A stretch of DNA of 64,000 bases from Mesorhabditis belari (Eukaryota > Nematoda > Chromadorea > Rhabditida > Rhabditidae): assembly GCA_958450365.1 (NCBI GenBank), contig CAUEEP010000023.1, forward strand, positions 62,001-126,000. The letters run 5' to 3'. Shown in pieces: positions 11,645 to 23,540 of this stretch (position 1 is its first letter; each line of letters opens with the position of its first letter). Below the pieces are notes generated by a model. It did not search any database. It was not told the DNA's origin and was given only the letters and a program-made list of their open reading frames with translations. Made by a program: the position numbers and the translations under genes.

Positions 11645-11998
11645 AGTCTAATTGGAGTCAGTTTTAACTTCGAGAAAAACTTTTTTATCTACATTACTTT
11701 TTCTTCAACCTAATATACATTTCATTGTTTAAGGGTAAGCCCTAGTCTTTGAAAAAATATGGAATTTTACTTTTAAACTTCAAAATGAATTTTCTTTTCT
11801 ACTCACCTATCTTTTTTAGGCATTTTTCCTGTTGTCATAAAAATAATCCTCCTTTTCCCTGCGTTTTCTCATTTAATTCCCTTCCTTGTGTCGATGTTTA
11901 TCGATTCTGATCTAGCACTTAAGAACTTTTACGGTTCTTTTCACTCTCAAAGTCACAAAGTATACCAGGCTTTCTTTTGTCAAAAAACGAGCCGTCCC

Positions 11999-12010
11999 AG
12001 CATAAATAGT
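11999..12010 (+). promoter_or_regulatory. TATA-like element of gene 1
   Basis: 'GCATAAATAGTAG' lies about 40 bases upstream of the gene 1 ATG at 12044 and is conserved in the other arm (reverse complement near 62780, 'GCATAAATAGCAGAG'). Confidence 0.4.
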
Positions 12011-12811
12011 AGAGAAAATCATATCGGGTCGACGCTTTAAACGATGCCCATTTTCTCATTATTCTTTCTCTTCTACATAACTGCCACACAATCGTTAATA
12101 ACGGTTTTCAATTTAACCACTCAATTCCCATCTTATGCTTTGCATGGAGTTAATTTGGATGAATGGAAGGTAAATAATTTGAGAAAATCAAAAAAGATTT
12201 TCCTCAATCACTAGCTGAGTACGGCTTTCTTATATAACTCTTCAACTGGTGCTTAGTTTTATGTCTAATTCAAGTTGTTTCCTATGCTCAGTTTTAATTC
12301 TAAATTTGAATCATAATTGAGTAATTGTGCTCAGCACTTTAGAGTATTCAAGTGAACGGTTGTATCGATTGTGATTTCCTTGTCGATTTCTCTTTTCGCG
12401 TGTGCAACGAGGTGCCGAATGGACAAGAAGGAGTGAGTGATTTGAGGAGGGGCACGAAAATGAGATCCTTTTCCCCATTTAGCACTACACCGATTCGAAC
12501 ATTGTCATCTGCAAAGATCCATATCCATTCACAATCAACGGAAAACCACCATTGAATCCCCATTGTGAATGGCGGTTGCTGTTTGGTTGACAAAAAATTT
12601 ATCAAACAAACCTTTAGAGCTTTAATTGTTTATGAGGGGGACTTAAAAAACCCCTGGGATGATCTCTATTCTTGCTCATATCGTCTAAATGGAGAGAAAC
12701 GTCTCATCGTGAGAGCTGCCTCGCAAAAAGTCTCTCAAAACGCTTTCGCCTTCTCATTTCGTGTTCGGCAATGGGTTAATGGTAGGGGAAAGGAGAGAGA
12801 TGAAGAACCTA

Positions 12812-13210
12812 TTAGGTTGGCCCAGTCTTTAGACACTTTTTTCTACTAGTGTTTATAAATGACAAGTTTACCGATTGACCTACGGTTTCCTTCATTAGAA
12901 AGGCCTACTATTTTTCTATAAAATAATGTTCAAATCATATGAAAATGCTTTGTTTTTGGTTTTTCATGGTGGCGCGAAGTTGGGTAAAAAATGCGACAGC
13001 CCGAAAACGCAATTTAGGCGCTTTGGTCCACAGAAACCTATGTTGCTTTTAATAACTAAAAGATCAAGCGCAAAAAGTTAGGTATAAAGCTGAATTTTCA
13101 GAATCGCCTTTTCAGCCAATTTCTTCGTAGAGATTATAGATTTTTTTAGGAAAAACACGTTTTTCACTTTTGAATTTGCTTGAAAGTGGATTCAAATCGT
13201 CTTAAAAAGA
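12812..13210. mobile_element. Mariner-related MITE, 3' end replaced
   Basis: It starts at TA/TTAGGTTGGCCCAGTCTTTAG, the same terminus as the 529-base element at 60002-60530 in the other arm and related to 55198-55716. Shared internal text includes 'TTGAATTTGCTTGAAAGTG'. The right end is missing because the Tc1-like element begins at 13211. Confidence 0.7.
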
Positions 13211-14704
13211 TACAGTCATGTGCAAAAGTCTTTTCACATTCAATTTTCTAAAAAGTTTCATCAATTTTCTTTGATAAAGCTCATGGCGCTCTTTCAGCCA
13301 TTAATAGTTTTAGTTACACAAATTTATGTACAATTTATTTACACGAACGTTATCGGTATACAACACTTATTCATTGAGAAAAAAGTATAATTGTCAAAAC
13401 ACCCCTGAAAATCGCGGTGCAAAAGTCTTTTCACCTTTGCAAAAATTTTATTATTTTTGTTCGCTTCGTATTTACTGGTACTATTTTTTTTTTCAGATGC
13501 CAGGAGCGTACTTGTCAACTCCGGATAAAGAAAGGATCGTCGAGGCAAGGGAGGAAGGAAGGAACGTTGCTCGCCTCTTAGGATGTAGGCCCACAACAGT
13601 TTCTCTTGTTATGGCAAAAATGAATGCGTCTGGAAATGTGCACAGATGTAGGAAAAAGGGACGGCCGAGGATTACAACAAAGGATGAAGACCGATTCCTT
13701 ACGGGAGTTTTCAAGAAGGATCCAAATTTGACGTTGAACGATGGAGTCATTCTTTTCAAACAAACGTCAAACAAGAATATTTCCCGCTGGACCTTGCATC
13801 GACGCTTGCTTCAAGGAGCATTGTATACTAGAAGACCTGCTTTCAAGCCTATGATGACAGCCAAACACAGGAGGCAACACCTTCAATTTGCTCGAATCTA
13901 TTCAAATTGGACAATCAATGATTGGGCCCGAGTGATTTTTGTTGATGAAACAAAAGTTGATATTTTTCCTTCAAGTCGAAATCATCTGATCCGACGTCCA
14001 ATTGGAAAGCGATATCAACTCAAGTACTTGCAACCCACGGTGAAAATAGGCGGAGGATCAATTATGTGTTTCGGCAAGGATAATTTCCTTTTTATGCAGC
14101 CCAATGTGATTTCTTTAGGTGCGATGTGTAAAAGTTCAACAGGTCCGCTGGTCCTCGTAAAGTCAACATTGGATATATTGAGATAATGGACAGATGTCTA
14201 CTTCCATTTGCGACCGCTTCGATGGATTCAGGATGGTTTCTTTATCAAGATAATTCGCCAGTACACAAAAGCAAACTTTGGATGGGCCGCGTTGTGACTC
14301 TTTCGGATGGAGGAAAAGCACATTTACCGGGATGGTCTGGAATCAATCACGTTTCTTTAATCAAGTCCACCATTCTCACCGGATTTAAATGTTATTGAGA
14401 ATTTATGGGCTTATTTGAAATCAAAATTGCGAGGAAAACGATTCAATTGTAAAGTCGAGCTATGGTTTTATATCAGGAAAATTTGGAGGACGATTGGACC
14501 TGGAATTCTTGATGAATTAATTGCATCGATGCCTACTCGTATTAAAGAAGTACTTTTGGCAAAAGGAGGAGCGATTAAATGTTGATTAAAGCTTAATTTC
14601 GTTTTGTGTGAAAAGACTTTTGCATCACGATTTTCAGGGGTGTTTTGATAATTATATTTTTTCTCAATGAATAAGTGTTGTATAGCGATAACGTCGTGTA
14701 AATA
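13211..14704 (+). mobile_element. Tc1-like element with long inverted termini, truncated at the right end
   Basis: 13328-13438 is mirrored at 14609-14704 ('CAACACTTATTCATTGAGAA' in the left arm). The left side extends outward to 13211 and repeats 'GCAAAAGTCTTTTCAC' at 13219 and 13420, an IR/DR arrangement; the outer right repeat is absent. Transposase starts at 13498 ('MPGAYLSTPDKERIVEAREE'), with 'VIFVDETKVDIF' (first Asp), 'YQDNSPVHKSK' (second Asp) near 14255 and, in another frame, 'FSPDLNVIENLW' (Glu) near 14380. Frameshifts after about 14080 and 14300 and the lost right end make it immobile. It is absent from the other arm. Confidence 0.85.
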
Positions 14705-14873
14705 GGGGTAATCGAGGGTGATTCAATTTCTGAGCTGACGTTTTGATATTAAAAATAAGTACTATTGAAATTTGGATAACAGACCCGTTTTTTTGATAAG
14801 CACACTGCTAATTTTCATATGCAAATTTTTCTTTGCCATTTTCTCAAAACAAATTGTTCAAGTGTTGATTTTA

Positions 14874-16141
14874 TTGGGTTGGTGAATTGAAAACTGCCGG
14901 CTATTTCGCGGGACTCGCAGATAAAAAACAAGAGCATTGGACCAGCTGAAAGGGGGTTTGGTTACTGAACATTTCCTCTAATTATTCCGAAAAAATTATG
15001 CTTCCATCTTTTTATTTTTTGGTATTTTTCTTCATTCCTTCTCTTGCACTCGACAATCTGCCACAATATTCGTCATGTCATGCTTCATGAGTTCCTACAA
15101 GAGAACAGTGCAGGCTTGGCAGTGCTGCTAATATTAAAAAGATATATGGGGAGGACTCACCTTCCAAAAGAACGTGTCGAGTATGGTTTGCCAAGTTTCG
15201 ATCTGGGGACAAATCTTTGAAAGATGCAGAGGGCCGTGGAGCGGCACCCCAACTGGATGACTCCAGATTACTCGAACTCATTAGCAACGCCCATCGGGTA
15301 TCATCGCATGAATTGGGAGAAGAGTTAGGGGTTGATCATGCTACGGTGCTAAGGCACCTCCATACCCTTGGATTTAAATCGAAGCTTGGGGCTTGGGTGC
15401 CCCTTGACCTCAATGAACCCGAGAAGTGGCAGCGCGCCTCGATCAGTGCCGCTCATCTCTCACGATACAAAAGGAAATCTTTTCTTCCTCGAATTATGAC
15501 AGGAGCTGAGAAATGGGTCTTATCTGTGAACTTTCAGAGGAAGTGGCAATGGGTGGGGCCAGGCGAGAAACCCGAGAGTGATCCCAAGCCCGATTTGCAC
15601 CAGAAGAAGTTTATGCTCTGCGATTTCTGGGATATGGAGGGAGTGGTGTACTGGGAGTTGCTGGATAGCAAGACAACCGTTCATGCAATCAAATACAGTG
15701 AACAGTTGGGAAAGGTGAATGAATCCCTCAAGAAGAATAGGCCCTTCAAGTCAAAGATCGTTCTCATCCACGACAACGCGCGCCCTCATTTTGCCCTCAT
15801 TTTGCAAAACTGACTTGCTCTAAAATAAATATCCTCGTTTGGGAGCTTTTGGTGCATTCCCCATACAGTCCGGACCTCGCCCCTTTTGATTACTATTTAT
15901 TCCGGATCATGAGTAATAAGCTTGCGGGAGAACACTTCGAGTCGGAAGAAGTAGTCAAAAATTGGCTTTGAAAGTTTTTCGATTCAAAACCAAAGTCCTA
16001 CTACGAAAGAGGAATCCGCAAATTGCCAGTAGAATGGGCAGAAGTCATCAATAATAATGGAAATTATTTCGAATGAATTCATGGTTTTATGTTGAATAAA
16101 TTTTAGTTCAACGTCCGGCAGTTTTGAATTCACCAACCCAA
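14874..16141 (+). mobile_element. Mariner element with a substituted catalytic residue
   Basis: Termini TTGGGTTGGTGAATT and AATTCACCAACCCAA are flanked by TA at 14872-14873 and 16142-16143. The main frame 15217-15813 gives 'GVDHATVLRHLHTLGFKSKL' and 'VLIHDNARPHFA'. A shifted frame gives 'HSPYSPDLAPFDYYLF'. Known: mariner transposase has TGDEKW around the first catalytic Asp; here it is 'MTGAEKWVLS' near 15500, so that Asp is Ala. Frameshifts near 15100 and 15810. It interrupts a coding exon of gene 1. Confidence 0.9.
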
Positions 16142-16422
16142 TAATTTAGAGTCGATCCCAATGTTCGTTTTACCGGTCAGTGAATCCTCTGAAGGCGAGT
16201 ACTTTTTAGTCGAAAAAAGTACGATGGTTACTCTCGTCGCCAATCCGATTCTAGCACCGTTTGTCGAATGTCGAAAAAAACTTGGTTTATTTTCTTTCAT
16301 AAAGAAGTCCGCTCGTGAATACAGCGCTTTTTCTACAGCTGTATGGTCGAAACGAAGATGATTACGAGCATGGGATCCCGCTGTATGAGGTGAGATCAAG
16401 AATCAACTGTTTTGGCTTATAA

Positions 16423-16978
16423 TGCAACGGTCTCGACTCGACCATTAAGAATCAATACGAAACTCAATACATCTTGTTTTACGGTGAGCACGATACCCTA
16501 ACGATTAGCCTCAATGTTGGTCAAATAATCCTCAACGCATCGTGCAATTTTTCAGCAACTTTTTTCATACTCACATCTCCATTGATTAATTTCTACTATT
16601 TTGGTATTTATTGCCCATGAAAAGATCTACAAATTTGTATTAAAACCATAAGAATTGACCAACGGAGAGGTGAGTTAGGCCAAGCTGCTAAAGAACTTTA
16701 GTTGCGGCTGAATCAATTTGAATTCTTGGCTAAACTTGAGCGTTTTTAGAAAAAACATTAATCGATGATTGAAACATGGCTTAATTCCCTAACCATTAGG
16801 CGGACATCACATGCAATTGGCCTTTCACCTATTCGTTTTTTGCCGGATCCGATCCGGGTCTGCGATGGCGAGAGTCTCTCGACTTTTCTCTCGATCAGTC
16901 AGTTCTCAAAAATAGCTTTTCCAAAGATCTTCAGATCGTCAATCTATTCAACATCTACCGTCACCACTCTTCTCGGCA
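16423..16978. other. Spacer between gene 1 and gene 2
   Basis: The stretch is conserved in all full copies (28440-29016 and reverse complement of 58061-58610) but shows no convincing frame. It probably holds the gene 1 3' end and the gene 2 promoter. 'GATCCGATCCGGGTCTGCGA' near 16847 is strongly conserved between copies. Confidence 0.45.
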
Positions 16979-19900
16979 ATGACTACTGTACTTTTACGGC
17001 TATTATTAGTCAGTGAATTGGCTTTTCTATTGTTTTCCTTGATTTCAGGGCAAAATTACGCGGGAGCGCTCGTCAATTATCCTCCAATTTATCTTACATC
17101 ATACAATTATCCATGGCCTTTCGATAATCCAACCGATTATCCACGATGTCAACAGGCTCGAGCCGATTTCTCGCCGTTAATTGTGGGGATTTTAAGCAAA
17201 CAGGGTCTTTTGGTCTAGATGTCCATAGGAGCACGTATTTGACCGCTTTATACTCAAATATTCCGTAGATTGACTGAGTTTTTAAAATTTTATTTAATAG
17301 TGGAAAAGTTGTGGATAAAAGAGACGCGACCCGTGTTTTACCGTTATGCTCTTATACAGGGTGCGGCAGAATTATAGGTGCATGACATAAAGACGGAAAA
17401 CGAGCCTTCGCTCTTGATTTTGCACTCGAATTTATGTTTTTGTTGTTATTTTATGATTGAAATTGTATTTGTAAATTATAATTTTTTATAACTTTGAGTT
17501 TCAGGCCATGGTTCGCGCTTGCCCGCATCGACAATTGATCGTGGAACTTCATCGGAAGGGCGAATCGGCGACCGTGATCGGAAGAAAGTTGGGAGTGCAT
17601 CGAAACGTTGTTAACGGAGTCATTCAACGCTACAACGAGTTGGGATCAATGTCTGATCGGCCGCGAGGAGGTGTTTGTCCATCTGTGGTGACGAAAGGCA
17701 ACATCAAGAAGGTCAGGGATCGCCTGCGAAAGAAGCCCAATCAGTCCGCTCGAAGAATTGCCAAACATATGGGTGTATCCGATCGATCAATCCGTCGAAT
17801 TATCAAGGGCAAGCTCAAGTTCAAGCCCTACAAGCAGAACAAATCCGCTCTGCTTTCGGCAGGCGCCAAATTGAAGAGAAAAGATCGATGTGAAAGCCTT
17901 CGTCTTCGTTTCAACGGAATCGACCATAGGAACATTTTGTTCACCGATGAGAAAATTTTTACGATTGAAGGAATTCTGAACAAGCAGAACGATCGAGTTT
18001 GGTCGAAAACTCAACCAAATGTTACCGTCGGTCGCAGCGGCCACCCAGATTCAGTCATGGTTTTTGGCGGTGTGACGGCTTCCGGCAAGACACCACTGAT
18101 TTTTGTGCCACAAGGAGTCAAAGTTAATGCGAACACGTACTTGGATATGCTAAAGAAAAAACTTGTTCCCTGGGCTCAAAATCACTTCCAAAATCGCATC
18201 TGGACCTTCCAGCAAGATGGTGCTCCCGCTCACAAAGCCAAGATTGTTCAGGATTTCTGCAAAGCGACTTTTCCCGACTTCATTGCATTCAACGAGTGGC
18301 CCCCAAGTTCCCCAGACCTCGATCCATTGGATTTCTCGGTCTGGTCTATTCTTGAAGCCGAGGCCTGTCAGAAACCTCACAAAAACCTCGAAAGTTTGAA
18401 GAAATCTCTCTTGAAAGCCTGGGAGGGTCTGGACGCCGCCTACTTGGTCGCCACGGTCGACGCCTTTCCCAAGCGACTCAAATCTTGCATCGACGCCAAA
18501 AGAGGAAGATTCGAATATGATCAATAAAAGTTGTTAATTTAAGTTCAATAAATATGTTAAAACTGTTTTTGTGGCAAATTTTTCGTTTTTTGGTCATATT
18601 CCAATGGAACTTCTCTGCACCTATAATTCTGCCGCACCCTGTAGACATGCAGCCGAGAATTCCTGTCTATCTGTCTCTGTCATTCTCCGGAATAGTTGGG
18701 TATAAAGGGTTTTCCATTATAATGGAATGTATAATGCATTATACTCCTCTAGACGTCTAGACCAAAAATACCATTCCCACGATTGGGACACGAGTGAATT
18801 TTAGTCAAAAACCGAGCGCCGCATCGCCATTGATGTGATCAAATTGGAAAACGGTACTCTGAAACTATTTTATGGCACAAATCCATCAAACGAAAAGGGA
18901 TTTTGCATAAATCCGAAAACCGAATCAAAAAGAATCGAGTTTGTGGCAGAGATTAGCAAAAATGAGATCATTTCAGTCTCGTCGATCAACAAAAAGTCGC
19001 CGTCTCAGCGGAATGCTTTCATGTGAGATCGTTTAAAAAGCAATGATTGGATCGGAAAATATTATAGCTCGAGTTTTGTCCCCTTCAAAAAGGCACAAAA
19101 GACCGTTTTGGTTTTGTGGTGAAGGCGAGTCGAGCGCCGGTCGATCCGAAACTCGTCGAATGCAAGCTGACCCACACGTTGAGCACCGAGAACCCACAAG
19201 TTCTCCTCAACGTCGAAAATATCTTCTACCTAGAGTGTTCGTTTATTTCTTCGTCTTTTGGTACTTGTGTCCTAGTGGGCTAAGGCTTAGGCTTAGTCAA
19301 GGTTAAATTAACATTTAACTTCTTGCAAATAGACCCAGAGATGACTGTCATTGTGATAATTCTTAAAGAAAATTCAGCGATTTTTCCAGAAAATGTGTTA
19401 ACTTGATGAGCGTCTTTAAATAGTAAGCAGAGATGTTTCTAATGCAAATTTTGTGCCCACCAAATGTCCAAACACTTTTTTGAAATCATATTTAAAAAGT
19501 GACTGGTGTGAAGCCAATTTGTGTGGAGAGGAAATGTGCAAATGCTTCGCGTTGTCCGATCATCATTGATCTTTCGTTTTCTTGTTACATTGAGGATGAG
19601 GTAGCAGAAAAGTGCCACTCTTATTTGTTTTTCTCTTTTTCTAGGACCGTTGCATCAACTCATCTCCATACACAATCAACGGTGAACGTCCAGAAATCAA
19701 AGATTGGGAGATTCGGTGACAAATCTTTGTTTTTTATTGGAATGTTTCCTTCAGGTACACATCTCGACGTGTATATTTTCTGCTACAGGCTCGCCTCGTC
19801 AAAGAAAGTCGCGTCTATTTGAGTTCGGATGCCGATTCTTCGGCCTCTTTCTATGGGGGCTACTCATTTCGATTGCCCAACACAACGCTCGGTTTGTTTA

Positions 19901-22344
19901 CTCAACAGCGCTTACAGAGAAGAAGTTTTCTCCTCCATTCTATAATGCACTGCTACCGTAACCTGAGCGATTTTTCGCTCTGTTCTTGTTTTTTTGCGTG
20001 TTTTTTTTTTCATTGATCTGCTATTTGGTGTTTGGTTGAAAAAAATGGGAAATTCTGAAACTTTAAACGTTTAAAGCTTTGCGAATATGAAATGTCGTCC
20101 ATCGATTTGAGAAGATACGTAAAACAAAGCTTCTGCCATTTTAATTATTAAAAACGACTTAACTTTCTTTCTGGAGTCGCTCCGGCACATAATAAAGTCG
20201 AATTGGTAAGGAAAGAATAAAAAAAATAACAAATAGATGAAAAAAAAAACACGCTTTTAGGACAAAAGAGCGAAAAATTGCGCGGTCACGGTGCATTTTA
20301 GTGTATTTTAGAATGGTGGACAAAATTCTTCTCTGTAAACGCTTTTGGGTGTTTGTTTTCGTTTTGGCTACTGTGTGATTTTGAAATGATACACTCACGC
20401 CGGTTTGAATCCGACCAGCACCACAAAGTTCAGACCAATTCCTGGCAAAAGAATTAGATTATCTAGTGATAAATTATGGCCAATTTGAACAGGATCAAAG
20501 TTACAAAAAACTACGAAATTTCGGTTGTGATCGGATTGGACCGAATGCTCATGTCTAGTGATTTCCCCTTCCTTTCAGATGAGACGAATTTCTTCTTCTT
20601 GCCCGTCACCAAGTCGCTTCACATGCGTGAATTCGGCTTTCGATTCGCCGAGTCGCCACGCGGGACGTGGTTTTCGATGGTTTTAGTAGTCGAGGCAGTC
20701 CTGCGACTGAGGAAATTTCGCGGAGTAAGCAGTTTTAAGGTTTAGTTCCTCTGGAGAACAGAGGAGATTTGACAGAGAAAGCCAAGCTATCGTCCTAAGT
20801 TATTTATTGCTTTCAACGATATGCAAGTAGTGTTAACAAAACATTGAACGATGATCAGAAAGAGTACTGGAGCAATGACCTCCCCTTTACTGCAGACATT
20901 TTCTGGTTTTCAACAAAAACCCACAAAAACTGTCTCTTAGGATCACGGGAATCGCTCGTGCGAGTATCAAATAGTGAACGGGCCACCCAGTAACTTCCTT
21001 GGCCATCCCGAGCTTCTATTGAACACGTATCGGTAAGTTTTTCAATGTTTCGGCTAACGTCTCAAACAGAGTGTTCTTCTCAAAAGACACATAATTTCTA
21101 GAACAACAGTAATCAAAGAATTAGTTTTAATTGAAGCGCTGGCTGACTGAGTATTGTGATTCCTCATCAATTGATACTAAAATTGAGCTGTTTGAATCAT
21201 TGAGAATCAGATGAAGAGGTTTTTAGCGGATTTATAAAAGAGCACTCAAATTTCAATGAGTCTTTAGTGATACCGATGTCTTTCAAGAGCAATATCTCAC
21301 ATCTCCATCCTACAGTATCTACATACCACCTGGATGTGCTCCAAGTATCGCTTTCAGCACATATTCCAGTAAATTTTGATATTACTTTGCTTGTTTCATA
21401 TCTTTCTCGTACAGTAGGCACCGACCCGAGGCTGACACTTCGTAATTGTGGTGGGACGGTATTTCTCGTGGTTCTCGAGGATCAAAATGTCCCGTTGTAC
21501 GAAATAGAAGCTGCCTATTTTTGCGGTCAAGTTCATTCTTTTTTATCTTTCTTTTCTTTACCTGCAGACATTTGCACTTAACCGAGTCCCGGCCCAGATT
21601 CGGATCGAAGTCGGAAAATTTGTGCCGGTTCGATTTGGTAGCAAGATTTACAAGGCATCTGGTAGCAAGGTTGTGTGAAAACCATCAAGATTATTGTATT
21701 AAATTTTGAAGATAAGATAATAAGATAATTTTTATGTATTAAATTTCTCTTGTTATGGTAGCAGACAGATGAAATTTGATAACAAAAATTGCGCATGGCT
21801 TAATCACAATGCACCCACTGAGTGCTCAACAAACGTCATGGGGTTTTTCCTCCTCGATTAAAAGGGAGCTTATTCTGTTTGTTTTCAGATCTTTTCCCCG
21901 TCAACATATCTTTTCAAACAAATTCTATTGGATTCGGTCAAATCTCGGTTCAATATCGGAAGAATCTCGGCGACGATTGGATAGATAGCGAGTTAGCTTC
22001 TTTAAAATAACAGCTTATTTTTTGAAATTGAATTTGATTCAATTTTCTTTTAGCGTCAACACGACACTTTCGAATGTGCGAGCGGTTCAGGTAAAAGGGA
22101 AAAGAGTGAGAAAATTGATTGTGAAATACTTCAGCTTCAATGTTACATTGTGTCCAAATGGGAGAAATACAAGAAATGCTTCGTGAAGATTCATTTTGTC
22201 CGTTCTTTCGACAATGGATTCGACGATCGATCACCGGTAACCCAAAATCCATCAAATCAAGCTGAGAGATGCCCCAATCCCATCTCTTTTTTTACATTTA
22301 CTCTTTCACTAGACATCTTTTTCTTTCTCAACACTAGCCGGTAG
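16979..22344 (+). CDS. Gene 2, copy A: secreted multi-exon CUB-like protein
   Basis: ATG at 16979 gives a signal peptide 'MTTVLLRLLLVSELAFLLFS', then 'YLTSYNYPWPFDNPTDYPRC', the S-x-N/YP start typical of CUB domains. Further exons: about 18653-18695, 18805-19022 ('KLENGTLKLFYGTNPSNEKG'), from 19068 ('GFVVKASRAPVDPKLVECKL'), 19645-19715 ('CINSSPYTINGERPEIKDWE'), from 19755 ('FYGGYSFRLPNTTLGLFT'), about 20476-20745, 20947-21031 ('SCEYQIVNGPPSNFLGHPEL'), about 21267-21524, 21568-21640, 21887-22010, 22057-22091 and 22140-22344. The frame stays open in all copies to a hydrophobic C-terminus 'SFFTFTLSLDIFFFLNTS'. Inferred: a secreted or membrane-tethered nematode-specific protein with repeated CUB-like units. 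The palindrome at 19905-20355 follows the 'GLFT' exon and may truncate it. The best preserved of the four copies, with copy B. Confidence 0.6.
17357..18641 (+). mobile_element. maT-type (DD37D) Tc1/mariner element with intact transposase
   Basis: Inverted termini CAGGGTGCGGCAGAATTATA / TATAATTCTGCCGCACCCTG are flanked by TA at 17355-17356 and 18642-18643. An uninterrupted 339-residue transposase runs 17508-18527. The N-terminal helix-turn-helix part has 'ARRIAKHMGVSDRSIRRIIK'. The catalytic residues are 'LFTDEKIF', 'FQQDGAPAHKA' and 'SSPDLDPLDFSVW'; the last two acidic residues are 37 residues apart and the third is Asp, the DD37D signature of maT elements. Copies B and D of gene 2 have an empty site with a single TA. 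It lies in the first intron of gene 2. Likely a recent, possibly active insertion. Confidence 0.93.
19905..20355. repeat. Palindrome duplicating a gene 2 exon end in inverse orientation
   Basis: The exon end 'CTTACAGAGAAGAAG...CCATTCTATAATGCACTG' and the following 'TACCGTAACCTGAGCGATTT' reappear inverted at 20260-20350. The same arrangement occurs in copy D (56160-56430), but copy B has only one half (ends near 30720). The spacer has no coding. Confidence 0.7.
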
Positions 22345-23540
22345 CTTTTTTAAATTTTTCAACTCAAAACGTTTGATCGTTTGTAGGCTGTAAGCTCCAG
22401 TGATTTATATTTCCTTATTGATAACATGTCGCTTCCTTTTCCATTTTATCTAACTTTTATTGATATGTGACTACTGTGATAACCATTCATGAAATTAGTT
22501 AATCTATCTTTGCAAACTACACAGTTGAAATAAGTAACTTGTTTGAATGATGAGAATAAACACTTTTTGCAAACGATTTAACCAACTTCTGAAAAAAAAA
22601 CGCTCAATAAAACGTTTTCTAAAACTAAACTCAACTTTTTGCTCATTTTCCTGTCTTTATCACAAGTTTTTATATTTTTCTACAGTTTTATTGATCCAAC
22701 GATAAACATTTCAAAAAGAAGCACTATAAAACGGCTCACACACATGGAATTGATTATTTACATTAAAAAACCCTATTTGATTCGATTTGATTCATTTCCG
22801 ATTCGAAACCATTTCTTGAACAGCCTCACGCGCGGTTGCACGCTACTAACAAAACTCAAGATTTCTAAAAACTAAGAGTGACCGCCCGTATAAACATGGG
22901 GTCGATATATCAGCTGCCAAATTTTCAGAACGATTGGACAACTTTGAACGAGTCTCCAGAGATTATCACAAACAGACCGACAGATGGAAACCATGTCGAA
23001 AATTCGGATAATATTGTTGCTCGATCCAAAATCCAAAACCGAATCGATCCAATTTTTATTCTAGGGGTAAGAAAAGGTGAAAAAAACGATAGGCACGAAA
23101 TCATTCAAAAATTCCTTCTTGGAGCCGAGTTATAAGCACTTTTGTGGTGAAAAAGGAATCCTTGGGTGGGGGAGAAGCCAAAAGTAGCTAGCATGCAAGT
23201 GCGCTAGCTTCAACTTTGCTTGTCATCGGCCACTGAACAGTTATTGAATCGATGCTTTAAGCTTGATTTCAAGAAATTTACATTTGGTATACGTCAAAGA
23301 TAATTGGAAATAGCATTCGAAAGATTGGAAGCAAAAGATGAGTGCCGAGTTTTGACGTGGGACTACGGATCTTATATATCTTGGAGTCATTCTATATGCT
23401 TCCAGTGTGTTTCCAAAAATTCCCGACTCGATCGAACTCGTCATTTTTTGTGATTTTGACAATTTCGACCAAATTTTTGTCAAAAATAGATGGCTGTCAC
23501 ACTACAGTTGCTCTACATTATATAAATATATGAAATACAC
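22345..23540. other. Non-coding end of the left arm
   Basis: Conserved in the other copies (52740-53660 and 41930-42470, both inverted). It contains 'TCAGAACGATTGGACAACTT' near 22926, which looks like a dispersed repeat. No frame is conserved across copies: the antisense C-x2-C frame open in copies C and D has a stop in A. Confidence 0.45.

Larger units (their letters stand above)
12044..16422 (+). pseudogene. Gene 1, copy A: secreted CUB-like protein, disrupted by transposons
   Basis: Exon 1 (12044-12169) encodes a signal peptide 'MPIFSLFFLFYITATQS'. Exon 2 (12343-12432), exon 3 (12483-12585) and exon 4 (about 12620-12781) follow in phase. Exon 3 carries 'ICKDPYPFTINGKPP' and 'CEWRLLF', and exon 4 'SCSYRLNGEKRLIVRA'; the paired cysteines and C-x-W/R-I pattern fit CUB or nematode CUB-like domains. 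Downstream coding resumes as 'FLKTNCSSVDF' at about 14840 and 'SIPMFVLPVS...' at 16150-16262, then exon 16339-16389 ends 'EHGIPLYE' with a possible stop at 16420. A MITE plus Tc1-like element follow exon 4, and a mariner (14874-16141) sits inside the 'VDF/ESIP' exon. Inferred: inactive as it stands; the domain call rests on pattern only. Confidence 0.6.
11780..23540 (+). repeat. Left arm (copy A) of the large inverted repeat
   Basis: The sequence is the reverse complement of 52740-63010 across exons, introns and spacers, interrupted only by transposons private to one arm. It holds gene 1 (12044-16422) and gene 2 (16979-22344). The outer edge is near 11780, where 'CACCTATCTTTTTTAGGCAT' is mirrored at about 62970. 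The inner edge is near 23530. Confidence 0.85.

Noticed and set aside
22878..23135. 85-codon plus-strand frame as a host gene
   Set aside because: It lies in a conserved non-coding tail of the arm that looks like a dispersed repeat, with no start context or splice support.
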